Below the pieces are notes generated by a model. That model was not told the DNA's origin, ran no database searches, and saw only the letters and a list, made by a program, of their open reading frames with translations. Source: Bacteroidota bacterium (GTDB taxonomy: Bacteria; Bacteroidota; Bacteroidia; Bacteroidales; VadinHA17). Taken from it: 64,000 nt of DNA. Shown here piece by piece: positions 1 to 9,896 of the stretch (position 1 is the stretch's first letter; each line of letters starts with the position of its first letter). The position numbers were made by a program, and so were the translations under genes. Location: positions 108,479 through 172,478 of the forward strand of contig JADKBL010000058.1 in assembly GCA_016718875.1 (NCBI GenBank). The letters are read 5' to 3'.

Positions 1-239
1 TTTATTATTGAGTCCTGCTTAAAGACCATCCTCACAAACTTGTCCTTATCAAAAATTATTGTGTCACCTGATTTTACAAGATCACTGAAGGAGACATCGC
101 CTTTTACCGCTGCAATAGCAAGGGTTGGCGATATATGCATAGCATCTGACAGCTTATTCATATCATAAGTTTCCTTAATGCATCCTGTTATTAATACTGC
201 CAGCGAAACAACAATCAAAATGTTAAGCCTTCTTATCAT
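1..239 (-). CDS. Putative lipoprotein, N-terminal part (runs off window)
   Basis: An open frame starts at ATG 237-239 and runs off the left edge, giving 79 residues. The start MIRRLNILIVVSLAVLITGC is a typical lipoprotein signal: two Arg, a hydrophobic stretch and a lipobox LITGC with the Cys at residue 20. The rest (for example DKLSD-like and DKDKFVRMVF stretches) was not matched to a family. It begins 12 bases after the stop of the upstream propeller protein on the same strand, so both are probably one transcript and both are envelope proteins. The function is unknown. Confidence 0.75.
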   Translation of the reverse strand, partial: MIRRLNILIVVSLAVLITGCIKETYDMNKLSDAMHISPTLAIAAVKGDVSFSDLVKSGDTIIFDKDKFVRMVFKQDSII

Positions 240-251
240 TATCTGAATATT

Positions 252-2924
252 TTAATCCGATTCTAATTTATAATTATAAAGAAACCTGTCTGTCCCTCCA
301 ACTACAAGATGCCAGCCGTTTCTGTCTGAAAGTTTCCCGATTGAAAACATTGATGCCCCCCTCAGTGGGAATCCCTTAGCTGTCTCTCCGTTTTTCTCTA
401 AAAGGTAAATAAGTTTCTTTTTACTGTCAAAAACACCTATTTTTCTGTCTGAAGACGAGAAAACAAAACTGATCGGACCTCCGGCCGCATCTGTTTCAAA
501 ATCGCGGGTAAAGATTTCCGTTTTATCATGATCATAAAGATACAATATCCCTTTATCAATAAAAAAGTATTCGCCAAAGCCATCGGCATCTACGTCAAAA
601 AATTCAAAAGAGTGGTCAACAGATAACGTTCTAAGTGTGAATTTCTTAACACTGCCATCAAAATATATGTGTTGTACAGTACCATCAGGAGATGAGCAAA
701 CAATTGAAGGATCAGAACCCGGATTAAGTCTCATTGCAGAGCCTTTTGCACGTGTAACAGCTTCCTTAAGGTTTAGCCGCCTGTTTCCGGTTCTGTCAAG
801 AAAGTAAACCGAAGATTCATCGGAGGCAACCAGGTAATCCTTACCTGAAATCCTGAAATATGATATCTCTGTTTGAACAGTTCCTGTTGTTCTGAAGGGT
901 TTCCATCCCTTTACAGTATTCCCGTCTATATTATAGGAATAGATCTGTTTATCTTCTCCTGCAATAAAAAGCCTGTAATTATGGTTGTTGTCGTAATCGA
1001 ACAACGCAAGGGAGTTTGTTGAAGGAGACCTTAATCTGACAGGGTATCTTTCAACATAATTACCGTTACGGTCAAGAAGATGGATATAATTCCTGCCAGA
1101 AAGAAGCAACTGATATTTTCCGTTCCGGTAATAGTCAACCATATAAACTGTTCCGGTAATTCTCTCCCTCAAAGGCACCTTCCACAACACCCTTCCGGCA
1201 GCATTAATAAGATATGTATTATTATTAAGATCCTGAATGAAGATCTCCTTTGCTCCGGTAGTATGATTAGTAAAGAAGAAAGGCTTGATGGCAGCAAGGG
1301 TATCAAGCAGTGTTTCCCATTCAGTAGTTGATTCTTCCCTTTCCTTTTCTCTGAAACCAACAGAAATACTATTATAGATCATCCCATTACTTGAGGCTAA
1401 CTGATATCCTACTGCCTGCAGTTTGCTGAGTGAATTTCTGTTTGACCTTAGTGAATTTATTATCTCCTCATTAATAAACAGGCTCATGAAATCTATAATC
1501 CTTGAGGGTATACAGTAGAAGTAATAACCTGAACGGCTTGGAAGAGTACTCTCAAATTCCCTGTAAAGCAGATCATTTGCCAGGGTCTTATTCAGCAGAT
1601 TATCATACAGAAAACGTGATATAGTCGCAAAAGAGCTGCCCGTAACCATAAAGCTATCATAGAATGCAACAAATGTTTCATTCACCCCAGTGGCAAATCC
1701 CGGATTAACTGATTCACATAAACCTGTCAGTTCAACATTGTAAACAGGTATTTTAGTTAAATCATCAGGCGTGAAATAAAGTGTTCCGGCTGTTGTACCA
1801 GTCTCACTGACAAAAAGCTGTTCTGCCAATGACCTGTCAGATAACTCATATATTACAAGTGAATTGTCAATTATTGGTCTGCCTCGCATTTCTATAAACA
1901 CCCTTGAGATCTCATTACCTAGATATGACCTGAACCTTCCGATGAAACCAGGCAGGCTTCCCTGACTGATACTATCGGTTTTGCCTGCCTTACCAGATGC
2001 AGGCCTTATTGTTGTCTCAAAAAAAATTGTTGATGATGGCAAAATCTTATAGGTTTTGAACTCTTCGGGAGCGACATCTTTATAACGGTGGAGAATCTGA
2101 TCCTGCCCCAGACTCTCCGTATAGCCATTCAGTATAAGTCCGTTTTCACTTATGTAAATATCACCCGCTGCAACATCGGCCAGTTTTGTTATTTTATCTG
2201 CAATATACTGACCCTCTTTTGTATAAAATGTTTCTACAATCGGTTTCAGATTTCGGAAAACGATAAACACCTTATCTTCCTTCTTACCCGAAGCCATGAA
2301 CACTCTGGAAAATCCGTTGAGGCTCCTGATATCCTTTCCTGAAGATATCGTATTTCCCGCACCAGCTATAAGATCCAAAGACGAACTTAAAAGTATCAGG
2401 CCTGAAACCAGGCTGATATATACGGTATCATTATGTTCATTGATTCTATATGGAATTATAAGGATCCCCTGATCCTTTCCTTTTCCGTCAACTGTTTCAA
2501 TGGCACCCGATACCTTTAACAAATCAACAATATGCCGTTTTTTAATACTGCCTGATATAGCGGCTGCCAGTAATGGATGTATTTTATTTTTTCTGTCCGG
2601 ATGAAATGATACAAGTACAGTTTCTTCATTCAGAATCTGTTTAAATTCAGGTTTATTCAGCTGGTCAGCTATAAACTTCGTCTTTATATTGAATGTTTTT
2701 AACTCCTTTATATTACTAAATTCCCCGAATAATCCCTGTCCGCTGGTTATGGAATTCATGAAGCTTTTCAGATCAACAGTTTCGATAACAAAGCATGCAT
2801 CCGGACCTATTGCCTTGTAAGGATCAGTAAGCAGAATTCTTCTCGACTGTAAAAAAATATATCCCATTACAGCAATTGCTGTAATCAAAATGAAAAGTAA
2901 TATTATCGCAAGTCGTTTTCCCAT
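252..2924 (-). CDS. DUF3352-like membrane-anchored protein with C-terminal beta-propeller
   Basis: About 890 residues. I chose ATG 2924 (MGKRLAIILL); an in-frame TTG five codons upstream at 2939 is less likely. Residues about 4-26 are a hydrophobic N-terminal anchor. The middle (residues about 30-560) looks like the Bacteroidetes DUF3352-type proteins, with alternating strands and stretches such as DVAAGDIYISENGLILNGYT. Residues about 580-890 hold repeated propeller-like units (LFDYDNNHNYRLFIAGEDKQ, VDADGFGEYFFID, GFPLRG), resembling FG-GAP or PQQ-type blades. It probably sits in the periplasm attached to the inner membrane. It shares an operon with the lipoprotein downstream and is divergent from the TonB receptor. 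The role is unknown; the family call is by resemblance. Confidence 0.7.
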   Translation of the reverse strand: MGKRLAIILLFILITAIAVMGYIFLQSRRILLTDPYKAIGPDACFVIETVDLKSFMNSITSGQGLFGEFSNIKELKTFNIKTKFIADQLNKPEFKQILNEETVLVSFHPDRKNKIHPLLAAAISGSIKKRHIVDLLKVSGAIETVDGKGKDQGILIIPYRINEHNDTVYISLVSGLILLSSSLDLIAGAGNTISSGKDIRSLNGFSRVFMASGKKEDKVFIVFRNLKPIVETFYTKEGQYIADKITKLADVAAGDIYISENGLILNGYTESLGQDQILHRYKDVAPEEFKTYKILPSSTIFFETTIRPASGKAGKTDSISQGSLPGFIGRFRSYLGNEISRVFIEMRGRPIIDNSLVIYELSDRSLAEQLFVSETGTTAGTLYFTPDDLTKIPVYNVELTGLCESVNPGFATGVNETFVAFYDSFMVTGSSFATISRFLYDNLLNKTLANDLLYREFESTLPSRSGYYFYCIPSRIIDFMSLFINEEIINSLRSNRNSLSKLQAVGYQLASSNGMIYNSISVGFREKEREESTTEWETLLDTLAAIKPFFFTNHTTGAKEIFIQDLNNNTYLINAAGRVLWKVPLRERITGTVYMVDYYRNGKYQLLLSGRNYIHLLDRNGNYVERYPVRLRSPSTNSLALFDYDNNHNYRLFIAGEDKQIYSYNIDGNTVKGWKPFRTTGTVQTEISYFRISGKDYLVASDESSVYFLDRTGNRRLNLKEAVTRAKGSAMRLNPGSDPSIVCSSPDGTVQHIYFDGSVKKFTLRTLSVDHSFEFFDVDADGFGEYFFIDKGILYLYDHDKTEIFTRDFETDAAGGPISFVFSSSDRKIGVFDSKKKLIYLLEKNGETAKGFPLRGASMFSIGKLSDRNGWHLVVGGTDRFLYNYKLESD

Positions 2925-2987
2925 TACTGATTCAGCCAAAGATCATCATATTTGTTAGATTTGTTCATTATTCTTTGATCATTATAA

Positions 2988-5396
2988 ATGAAAACAGGAT
3001 ATCTGATAATCTTTTTGTTTTTTCAATCTATAATTCTCTCCTATGGCCAGATTATAAAGGTCATCGATAAAGAAGACAAGAATCCGGTATCAGATGTTGC
3101 AATAGTAAATGAATTAAATACAAAATTTATTTATACCAATAGGTCGGGGCAGGCTGATATATCATTATTCCCGGAGACAGATACCATTTGTTTTCAGCAT
3201 TTTACCTATGAAAGAGTATGTTATACCAGGGCTCAGCTCAGCGAATTGGATTTCTCTGTATTTCTTACAAGGAAATTATTTGCCTTTGAAGATTTTGTCA
3301 TTTCTGCAAACAGATGGGAGCAAAAAAGGAATGAAGTCCCCAACAGGATCACAATGGTCCTGAAACCTGAAGTACAGCTTCTGAATCCTCAAACATCGGC
3401 AGATCTTATCGGCATCTCCGGAGAAGTTTTCATTCAGAAAAGTCAGCTTGGAGGAGGCAGTCCTATGATAAGAGGTTTTGCCACAAACAGGGTTCTTATT
3501 GTTGTTGATGGAATAAGAATGAACAATGCAATTTACAGGGAAGGAAATATTCAGAATATTATTTCTCTTGATCCCGCATCAGTTGAATCTGCCGAAATTA
3601 TTTTCGGCCCGGGAGCAACTGTTTACGGTAGCGATGCAATAGGTGGTGTCATGGACTTCCATACAAAAAAAGCTCTGTTTTCCACAGGTGAAAAAGTATA
3701 TGTAAAGGCAGATGCCTTAACAAGATACTCAACAGCCAATAAGGAGAAAACCGGTCATTTTGATCTTAATATAGGAGGAAAAAAGATCGCATTTCTTTCA
3801 GGTATAACCTTTTCAGATTATGATCATCTCAGGATGGGGTCAAAGGGTAATCCCGACTATACCCGGCCGGAATATGTCTTCACAACCGACGGAAGAGACT
3901 CGGTAGGAAGGAATCCGAACCATAACACTCAGGTTTATTCGGGTTATAGTCAGATAAATACACTTAACAAGCTCCGTATGAGGCTGGCAGAAGGCGTTGA
4001 TATTACAGTTGCAAATCATTATTCCAGACTATCAAATGTACCCAGATACGACCGGCTGATCCAGTACAAATCAGGCAGACTGCGCTATGGGGAATGGTAT
4101 TATGGTCCACAGGTTTGGATGATGAACAGTATTCAGTCCGAAATCAGAAAAGAGACACTGTTGTTTGATGCTGCAACAATTACCCTGGCACAACAGAATT
4201 ATAAAGAGAGCAGGCATGACAGGGAATTTGGCAAGACAACAATCAATGAACAATTCGATAAAGTTGGAATTGTGTCTTTTAACGCAGATTTTGACAAGAA
4301 ACTGAAAACCAGCAATCAGTATGTATATTACGGATTGGAATATTTCTACAACAATGTTAAGTCAGATGCCGAGAAGCGCAATATAAATACCGGAGAACTT
4401 ACTCCATCAGCCAGCCGTTATCCCGATGGCAGAAACATCTATTCAGGTGCCGCATTATATGCAGGTTACAAAAACAATCTCAATGAAAAAATAACTATCA
4501 GTACAGGAGCACGTTACAATTTTGCCTGGCTTAATTCAACAATAAAAGACAACTCATATTACAATATGCCTTTCGACGAAATTTCACTGATAAATGGTGC
4601 GCTTACAGGGTCAGGAGGTATGGTGCTTAAAATAAATGAAAGGCTGCACTTTAACGCAAACATTTCAACAGGCTTCCGAGCGCCCAATATTGATGATGTT
4701 GGAAAAATATTTGATCCGGCTCCGGGTGTGGTTGTGGTTCCAAATCCCGATCTGGAACCAGAATATGCCTATAATGCCGATATAGGATTATCAAAGGATT
4801 TTTCGGGAATCGTTCACATTGATATAACTGCCTTTTTCACCTACCTCAACAATGCCATGATAAGGCACGATTTCTCCTTCAATGGACAAGATTCAATTTT
4901 ATATAACGGTGATATGTGCAGGGTTCAGGCGATAACAAATGCTTCATTTGCCAAAGTAATGGGAACTCACTTCAATGTGCTTGCCAATATTACTGAATTT
5001 CTGAAACTTAAATCAAATATTACATTCACTAAGGGTCATGAAAAAGGGAATATACCATTAAGACATGCGGCTCCCCTATTCGGTTCAACACATATTGTAA
5101 TGAAGATTAAATCATTTAATGCTGATCTCTATTCAGTTTATAATGGTGCGAAAAGATATGAGGATATGCCCCCTTCAGAAACTGATAAGCCTTATATGTA
5201 TGCTAGTGATGAAAATGGCAAACCCTGGTCGCCCGGATGGGTAACTTTTAATCTGAAATTATCATACGACATTTCTGAATGGGCTGTTATAAATGCAGGT
5301 GTTGAAAATATCCTTGACAACAGGTACAGGCCCTATGCTTCAGGTATAGCTGCACCGGGAAGAAACTTTGTATTATCGCTGAGAGTGATTATTTAA
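2988..5396 (+). CDS. TonB-dependent outer-membrane receptor, haem/siderophore-like
   Basis: 802 residues. A signal peptide covers residues about 1-20 (cleavage near LSYG-Q). A carboxypeptidase-regulatory-like domain follows (residues about 22-95), then the plug (GGGSPMIRGFATNRVLIVVD, DPASVESAEIIFGPGATVYG) and the 22-strand barrel, ending in an aromatic/hydrophobic strand (NFVLSLRVII). The plug wording DGIRMNNAIYREGN and the barrel motif NPDLEPEYAYN resemble the haemoglobin/transferrin receptor subgroup, but the substrate cannot be fixed from sequence. It would import a chelated nutrient across the outer membrane using TonB-ExbBD energy. It is transcribed alone, divergently from the DUF3352-like gene; a TAnnTTTG-like box lies at 2956-2963 without a clear -33 partner. 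A hairpin terminator follows. Confidence 0.9.
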   Translation: MKTGYLIIFLFFQSIILSYGQIIKVIDKEDKNPVSDVAIVNELNTKFIYTNRSGQADISLFPETDTICFQHFTYERVCYTRAQLSELDFSVFLTRKLFAFEDFVISANRWEQKRNEVPNRITMVLKPEVQLLNPQTSADLIGISGEVFIQKSQLGGGSPMIRGFATNRVLIVVDGIRMNNAIYREGNIQNIISLDPASVESAEIIFGPGATVYGSDAIGGVMDFHTKKALFSTGEKVYVKADALTRYSTANKEKTGHFDLNIGGKKIAFLSGITFSDYDHLRMGSKGNPDYTRPEYVFTTDGRDSVGRNPNHNTQVYSGYSQINTLNKLRMRLAEGVDITVANHYSRLSNVPRYDRLIQYKSGRLRYGEWYYGPQVWMMNSIQSEIRKETLLFDAATITLAQQNYKESRHDREFGKTTINEQFDKVGIVSFNADFDKKLKTSNQYVYYGLEYFYNNVKSDAEKRNINTGELTPSASRYPDGRNIYSGAALYAGYKNNLNEKITISTGARYNFAWLNSTIKDNSYYNMPFDEISLINGALTGSGGMVLKINERLHFNANISTGFRAPNIDDVGKIFDPAPGVVVVPNPDLEPEYAYNADIGLSKDFSGIVHIDITAFFTYLNNAMIRHDFSFNGQDSILYNGDMCRVQAITNASFAKVMGTHFNVLANITEFLKLKSNITFTKGHEKGNIPLRHAAPLFGSTHIVMKIKSFNADLYSVYNGAKRYEDMPPSETDKPYMYASDENGKPWSPGWVTFNLKLSYDISEWAVINAGVENILDNRYRPYASGIAAPGRNFVLSLRVII

Positions 5397-5490
5397 CAAT
5401 CTTTTAAGAAATACCCGGGATCTTTGGCACACAATTTGAAATACTGTTATTACAAGGCAATCCCAATCATATCCCTGATCCCTTCAGGGC

Positions 5491-5520
5491 AGCCAGGTCC
5501 CAAGCCTGGCTTTTACTTTT
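5491..5520 (+). terminator. Intrinsic terminator after the TonB receptor
   Basis: A perfect 7-bp stem AGCCAGG (5491-5497) / CCTGGCT (5505-5511) with a 7-base loop is followed by TTTTACTTTT on the + strand. A second hairpin, CCCTGA/TCAGGG, lies just before it at 5474-5489. The T-rich tail touches the trpS stop codon, so it lies exactly between convergent genes. Confidence 0.7.
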
Positions 5521-6509
5521 CAGAAAGGTCTGTAACCAATTATTTCCCTTACTTCACGTACTGTTTTTGAAGCGCTCTCCCTGGCTTTTTCAGCACCTGC
5601 TGAAACAACCTTGTGGAGGTACACTTTATCATTAAGGATATCATTTATTCTCACCCTGATAGGCTCGGTGAACTTTACAATATCTTCTGTAAGCTGTTTT
5701 TTCAAATCCCCGTACCGGATCGTACATGCGGCATAACTGTCTGTGAAATGCTTAACAGTAGATGGTTCGGAAACAACATTCATTATTGTAAAAAGGTTCT
5801 TAACAGGCTCCGAAGGCTCCTGGTCAGGTGCAGTAGGACCGGTATCAGTTACAGCCCTCATCACTTTTTTCTTTATTTCCTGAGGAGAGTCTGCAAGAAA
5901 AATCCCGTTCCCCTCGCTTTTTCCCATTTTACCGGTACCGTCAAGACCAGGGATCTTAATCAGCTGCTTTCCGAAATTATAGGCATCAGGTTCCGGAAAA
6001 TAACTCACACTGTACATCATATTGAATCTCCTGGCAAAACGTCGTGTCATCTCAAGATGCTGCTCCTGATCCTTTCCAACCGGGACTTTGTTGGCCTTAT
6101 GAATTATAATATCTGCTGCCATCAGAACAGGATAGGTAAGAAGACCGGCATTTATATTGTCAGGCTGTTTCCTGATTTTTTCCTTGAATGAAGCAGTCCT
6201 TTCAAGTTCACCAACATAGGCATTCATATTAAGAAGAAGGTAAAGCTCCGATACTTCAGGCACATCGCTCTGAACAAAAACTGTAGCTACCTCGGGATCG
6301 ATACCGCAGGCAAGATATTCGGCAAGTACCTGCTTTATGTTACCATGAAGATCATCAGGCTTTGGATGTGTTGTAAGGGCATGATAATCAGCAATAAAAA
6401 AGAAACAGTTATTCTCATTCTGCATCTTGAGAAAGTTCTTTATTGCTCCGAAATAATTCCCCAGGTGGAGATTCCCGGTTGATCTGATACCACTTACTAC
6501 TGTATCCAT
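5520..6509 (-). CDS. trpS: Tryptophan-tRNA ligase
   Basis: 329 residues, the usual length for bacterial TrpRS, a cytoplasmic class I synthetase that charges tRNA-Trp. The start is ATG 6509. The HIGH-type signature appears as GNLHLGNYFGAIKN (residues about 12-25), and the KMSKS loop as KMGKSEGNG (residues about 195-203), a Gly variant common in TrpRS. GKDQEQHLEMTRRFARRFN is the conserved Trp-pocket region. It converges on the TonB receptor and diverges from rbfA. It appears intact. Confidence 0.96.
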   Translation of the reverse strand: MDTVVSGIRSTGNLHLGNYFGAIKNFLKMQNENNCFFFIADYHALTTHPKPDDLHGNIKQVLAEYLACGIDPEVATVFVQSDVPEVSELYLLLNMNAYVGELERTASFKEKIRKQPDNINAGLLTYPVLMAADIIIHKANKVPVGKDQEQHLEMTRRFARRFNMMYSVSYFPEPDAYNFGKQLIKIPGLDGTGKMGKSEGNGIFLADSPQEIKKKVMRAVTDTGPTAPDQEPSEPVKNLFTIMNVVSEPSTVKHFTDSYAACTIRYGDLKKQLTEDIVKFTEPIRVRINDILNDKVYLHKVVSAGAEKARESASKTVREVREIIGYRPF

Positions 6510-6539
6510 TGTTTACTTTTAAATTCCTGCAAATGTAGT

Positions 6540-6659
6540 AAAAAGGCGCAATGGCGCAAAGAAAGAAGGGTACAACGGCACAAGGGCACAGCGGCGCAAT
6601 GGCAAAACGGTTTTGAAATGCCGTTGAGCCGTTGAGCCATTGAGCCATTGAGCCATTTT
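6540..6659. repeat. Short-period degenerate repeat in the trpS-rbfA spacer
   Basis: The spacer is filled with imperfect 9-10 base units such as gcgcaatgg, caacggcacaa and gccgttgagcc-attgagcc. The same kind of motif recurs at 50949-51012 (gccgttgtgccattgtg) and, more weakly, at 19975-20035 (gacgcaaggcgcaaggc). Short open frames across it are artefacts of this repetition. The role is unknown. Confidence 0.7.
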
Positions 6660-6664
6660 TTTAT

Positions 6665-6672
6665 TACCTTTG
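6665..6672 (+). promoter_or_regulatory. Probable -7 element of the rbfA promoter
   Basis: TACCTTTG matches the Bacteroidetes -7 consensus TAnnTTTG and lies 23 bases before the rbfA start codon. A -33 TTTG at standard spacing is not clear; only ATTG in the repeat region is near. This is inferred from the consensus alone. Confidence 0.45.
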
Positions 6673-6695
6673 CCGCACTAATTAACGAGTAGGCC

Positions 6696-7034
6696 ATGGA
6701 ATCTACAAGACAAAAAAAAGTAGCCCGACTGATACAAAAAGAGCTGGCCGATATTTTCATTAAAAAGGGAAATGAATTAGCTCATGGTAAACTGATATCG
6801 ATTACAAAGGTAAGGGTTAGCCCCGATCTCTCATTTGCCAAAGTGTTTATCAGCATTTTCCCTGCAGCCCAGCAGGAAGAGGTGCTGAAATCAATTGAAG
6901 AACATAATTCAAGAATCAGGTTTGACCTCGGACATAAAATAAGGACACAGCTCAGGATAGTACCTGAACTGGCTTTTCATATAGATGACAGTCTTGAATA
7001 TATTGATAAAATAGACAAGCTGCTCAAATCCTGA
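6696..7034 (+). CDS. rbfA: 30S ribosome-binding factor A
   Basis: 112 residues, the normal size for RbfA, a single KH-like-fold protein that binds the 30S subunit and helps mature the 5' end of 16S rRNA. Characteristic features are the start ESTRQKKVARLIQKELADIF, ISITKVRVSPDLSFAKVFIS in the middle and the end RIVPELAFHIDDSLEYIDKI. It is the first gene of a + strand run; the methyltransferase starts 5 bases after its stop. Confidence 0.95.
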   Translation: MESTRQKKVARLIQKELADIFIKKGNELAHGKLISITKVRVSPDLSFAKVFISIFPAAQQEEVLKSIEEHNSRIRFDLGHKIRTQLRIVPELAFHIDDSLEYIDKIDKLLKS

Positions 7035-7039
7035 TATTT

Positions 7040-7850
7040 ATGCAATACGATCCGATCAAAAAAACTCTGGGCCGGTTCTTTTCCGGATCGCTCTTCATGA
7101 GAAAAAGCTTCTATTTGCTGCTTGATCTCCTCCTGCTTAGGACATGGCATGTAAAAAAAAGCCCTCAGAAGGATTTTTGCAGGCTTCAATGGAGATATAA
7201 CAATTCTTGATGCAGGCTGCGGATTCGGACAGTATTCATGGCGCATGAGCCGCATGAACAAAAAATCGAAAATTAAAGCAGTCGACATCGACAGCGAACA
7301 CATCTCTGATTGTTCTGCATTCTTTAACAAAGCCGGATTATCGGACAGGATAACCCTGGAAACTCTTGATCTGACCAGGCTTTCAGAAACTAATAACTAC
7401 AATCTTATCCTTTCTGTTGATGTAATGGAACACATTGAGGAGGATGAAAAAGTATTTAAGAATTTTTTTAATGCACTCCGGGAGGACGGAACACTTGTTA
7501 TTTCCACACCTTCTGATAAAGGCGGTTCCGATGTACATGGGGAAGATGAGCATTCCTTTATCGGAGAACACGTACGGGATGGTTACAGTAAGAATGATAT
7601 AACAGAAAAGCTTTTACGGGCAGGCTTTCGCAAAACAGATGTTTCCTATACCTACGGAAAACCAGGAACTATTTCATGGAGCCTTTCAATGAAGTATCCG
7701 ATTAAAATGCTTAATGCATCTTATCTCTTTTTCATTATTATTCCTTTCTGGTATCTGATCTTTTTCCCTGTTTCACTAATTCTTAATTTTTGTGATCTGA
7801 TACTCAGCCACAAAGAAGGAACAGGATTGCTGGTAATTGCAAGAAAATAG
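7040..7850 (+). CDS. Class I SAM-dependent methyltransferase, frameshifted
   Basis: Read as one gene of about 269 residues. The frame opened by ATG 7040 ends early unless one base is removed from the A8 run at 7153-7160; after that it continues as LRRIFAGFNGDITILDAGCG and on to the stop at 7848. Motif I is ILDAGCGFGQYS, the acidic loop is IKAVDID, and LSVDVMEHIEEDE is the motif IV region. The C-terminus has a hydrophobic hairpin (FFIIIPFWYLIFFPVSLILN), so it may sit at the membrane. The substrate is unknown; lipid, quinone or sugar are all possible. The break is most simply a homopolymer sequencing error. Confidence 0.8.
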
Positions 7851-7854
7851 CCTG

Positions 7855-9075
7855 ATGAAGCTTTCATTATACATAGCAAAAAGGTACCTTTTCGCCAAGA
7901 AATCGAGGAATGCAATAAATGTTATTTCGGCCGTTTCAGTTGCCGGAGTCGCTGTTGGTACAATGGCTCTTATCATTGTTCTGTCAGTCTTTAACGGGCT
8001 GGAGAAAATGGTCAGCTCAATATTCAACACCTTCGATCCTGAAATTAAGATTACTGCTGCTGAAGGCAAGACATTTGTTGCGGATTCATCACGATTAAAA
8101 CTATTGGCTGAGACTAAAGGAGTATCGTGCTACTCACTTACTATTGAGGAAAATGCCTTGCTTAAATATGGTGAACGTCAATATATTGCAACGATAAAAG
8201 GAGTAGATAAGAATTATGCCCGAGTTACTGATATTGACAGTTCGATGTGGGAAGGGGAATTCATCCTTACAGCCGAAAACGGAAGGCCTTATGCCGTACC
8301 CGGACTCGGAGTTTCACAATATCTTGGGATCAGGGTAAATTTTATTACACCTCTCAATATTTATGTGCCGCGAAAATCAGGAAGTGCCGGAATGAATCCG
8401 GAGAATGCCTTTAACAGAAAATATATCTTCCCATCAGGCATATTCGAAGTTGAAAAAGAGTATGATTCAAAGTATATCTACCTGCCACTGGAATTTGCCA
8501 GAGAGATAACTGAAAATGAAGGATCAGTAAGCGCAATAGAGATTAAAGCAGATTCCCCTGAAACCAAATCGCTGGAGAAAAAGATAAAAAAGATCTATGG
8601 CGAAGGTTATATTGTGAAAAACAGGTTTCAACAGCAGGAGATCTTTTATAAGGTGATGAAGTCTGAGAGACTTGCTATCTTCTTGATCCTTACTCTGATA
8701 CTTGTGATTGCATCATTCAATATTATCGGATCACTTACAATGCTTATAATTGAAAAGGAGCGTGATATTGAAATACTTAAAAGCCTTGGAGCAGATAATG
8801 ACCTCATAAGGAAAATATTCATATTTGAAGGTTGGCTTATTTCTATAATCGGCGCAGTTGCCGGGTTGATGCTTGGTTTTTTTGTATGCTGGCTGCAACA
8901 GACTTTCGGACTGGTAAGGCTGCAAAGTTCGTCACTTATAATGGATGCCTATCCTGTAATAATGAAATTAAAGGATTTCATTATAGTACCGGCTACAGTA
9001 CTTATTATTGGGTACTGGGCTGCATGGTATCCTGTAAGATATCTCACCCGTAAATTTCTCACAAAGAATGTATGA
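7855..9075 (+). CDS. ABC transporter permease of the LolC/LolE (FtsX) family
   Basis: 406 residues from ATG 7855 (MKLSLYIAKRYLFAKKSRNA). An in-frame TTG at 7837 lies inside the preceding gene. Layout: one N-terminal membrane helix (residues about 22-46, VSVAGVAVGTMALIIVLSVF), a large periplasmic domain, then three helices near the C-terminus (starting LAIFLILTLILVIASFNIIG). This is the lipoprotein-releasing LolC/E architecture. The matching LolD ATPase is not next to it, as is common in Bacteroidetes. The stop overlaps an ATG of the next frame by ATGA. Confidence 0.85.
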   Translation: MKLSLYIAKRYLFAKKSRNAINVISAVSVAGVAVGTMALIIVLSVFNGLEKMVSSIFNTFDPEIKITAAEGKTFVADSSRLKLLAETKGVSCYSLTIEENALLKYGERQYIATIKGVDKNYARVTDIDSSMWEGEFILTAENGRPYAVPGLGVSQYLGIRVNFITPLNIYVPRKSGSAGMNPENAFNRKYIFPSGIFEVEKEYDSKYIYLPLEFAREITENEGSVSAIEIKADSPETKSLEKKIKKIYGEGYIVKNRFQQQEIFYKVMKSERLAIFLILTLILVIASFNIIGSLTMLIIEKERDIEILKSLGADNDLIRKIFIFEGWLISIIGAVAGLMLGFFVCWLQQTFGLVRLQSSSLIMDAYPVIMKLKDFIIVPATVLIIGYWAAWYPVRYLTRKFLTKNV

Positions 9076-9122
9076 ATCAGTTATTATCTTTGCTGATGAA
9101 AACCGAAACGAAATCAAATTAC

Positions 9123-9896
9123 ATGACCATTCGTAATTATGTCATATTTATAATATTATCCGTCCTGATAATTTCCTGCACCGGGAAAGAGGAAAAACCT
9201 GATAAAACAGGATTAATTCCGGAAAAGGATTTTATCTCCCTGATTAAAGAAATCCATCTTGCCGACGGTCTTCTTGCAAATCCTAAGGTACAGAACTGGG
9301 TATTGTCGATAGATTCTGTCACAATTTATTATTACCTGGCGGAAAAACACGGGTATACAAAAGAAGCATATGACAAAACATTCCGTTATTATTTTATAAG
9401 CAAACCAAAGGAACTGACAAAAATCTATGACAAGATACTGGGTGAATTAAGTGAAATGGAATCCCTGCTTGCAAAAGAAGTAATGATATCACGTGAACGT
9501 AATTCGAATATCTGGACGGGAGAGAGAAATTACTATTTTCCTGACGGAACCGGTACAAAGTCAGTAGAATTTGAAGTTTCACTTACAGGAAGCCGTCTCT
9601 ACACTTTAAAATTTACAGCAACCCTCTTCCCTGATGATCAGTCGGTAAATTTAAAGGCAAGAGCATTCACATGCAGTGCCGACAGTATAAATACAGGCAT
9701 AAAAACCTGGTATGAAACCCCTGTATTTCTGAAGGATGGAAATCCCCACACATATTCTGTAAGGATATTCGTTGCATCCAAAGAACCCACTGTGCTTAAG
9801 GGAACGCTTTACGAACCGCTTAACTGCCTTGAAGAGTGGCAGAAACATATCCGGTTTGAAAATGTCTCATTAAGTATCCCATCCTCTGACATATGA
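9123..9896 (+). CDS. DUF4296 lipoprotein
   Basis: 257 residues from ATG 9123. I chose this start because it gives a clean lipoprotein signal, MTIRNYVIFIILSVLIISC, with the Cys at residue 19; in-frame ATGs at 9072 (overlapping the previous stop as ATGA) and 9096 would add an unlikely polar leader. A DUF4296-type segment follows (EKDFISLIKEIHLADGLL, then the paired-helix region YYYLAEKHGYTKEAYDKTFR). The C-terminal half is beta-rich and unmatched. It is likely an envelope lipoprotein of unknown role, translationally linked to its neighbours. Confidence 0.75.
   Translation: MTIRNYVIFIILSVLIISCTGKEEKPDKTGLIPEKDFISLIKEIHLADGLLANPKVQNWVLSIDSVTIYYYLAEKHGYTKEAYDKTFRYYFISKPKELTKIYDKILGELSEMESLLAKEVMISRERNSNIWTGERNYYFPDGTGTKSVEFEVSLTGSRLYTLKFTATLFPDDQSVNLKARAFTCSADSINTGIKTWYETPVFLKDGNPHTYSVRIFVASKEPTVLKGTLYEPLNCLEEWQKHIRFENVSLSIPSSDI

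Noticed and set aside
5491..5511. Hairpin AGCCAGG...CCTGGCT as a REP copy
   Set aside because: It resembles the AGGCT palindromes only loosely and is better explained as the TonB receptor terminator.
5613..6191. 192-codon frame opposite trpS
   Set aside because: Lies wholly antisense to a clearly conserved synthetase gene.
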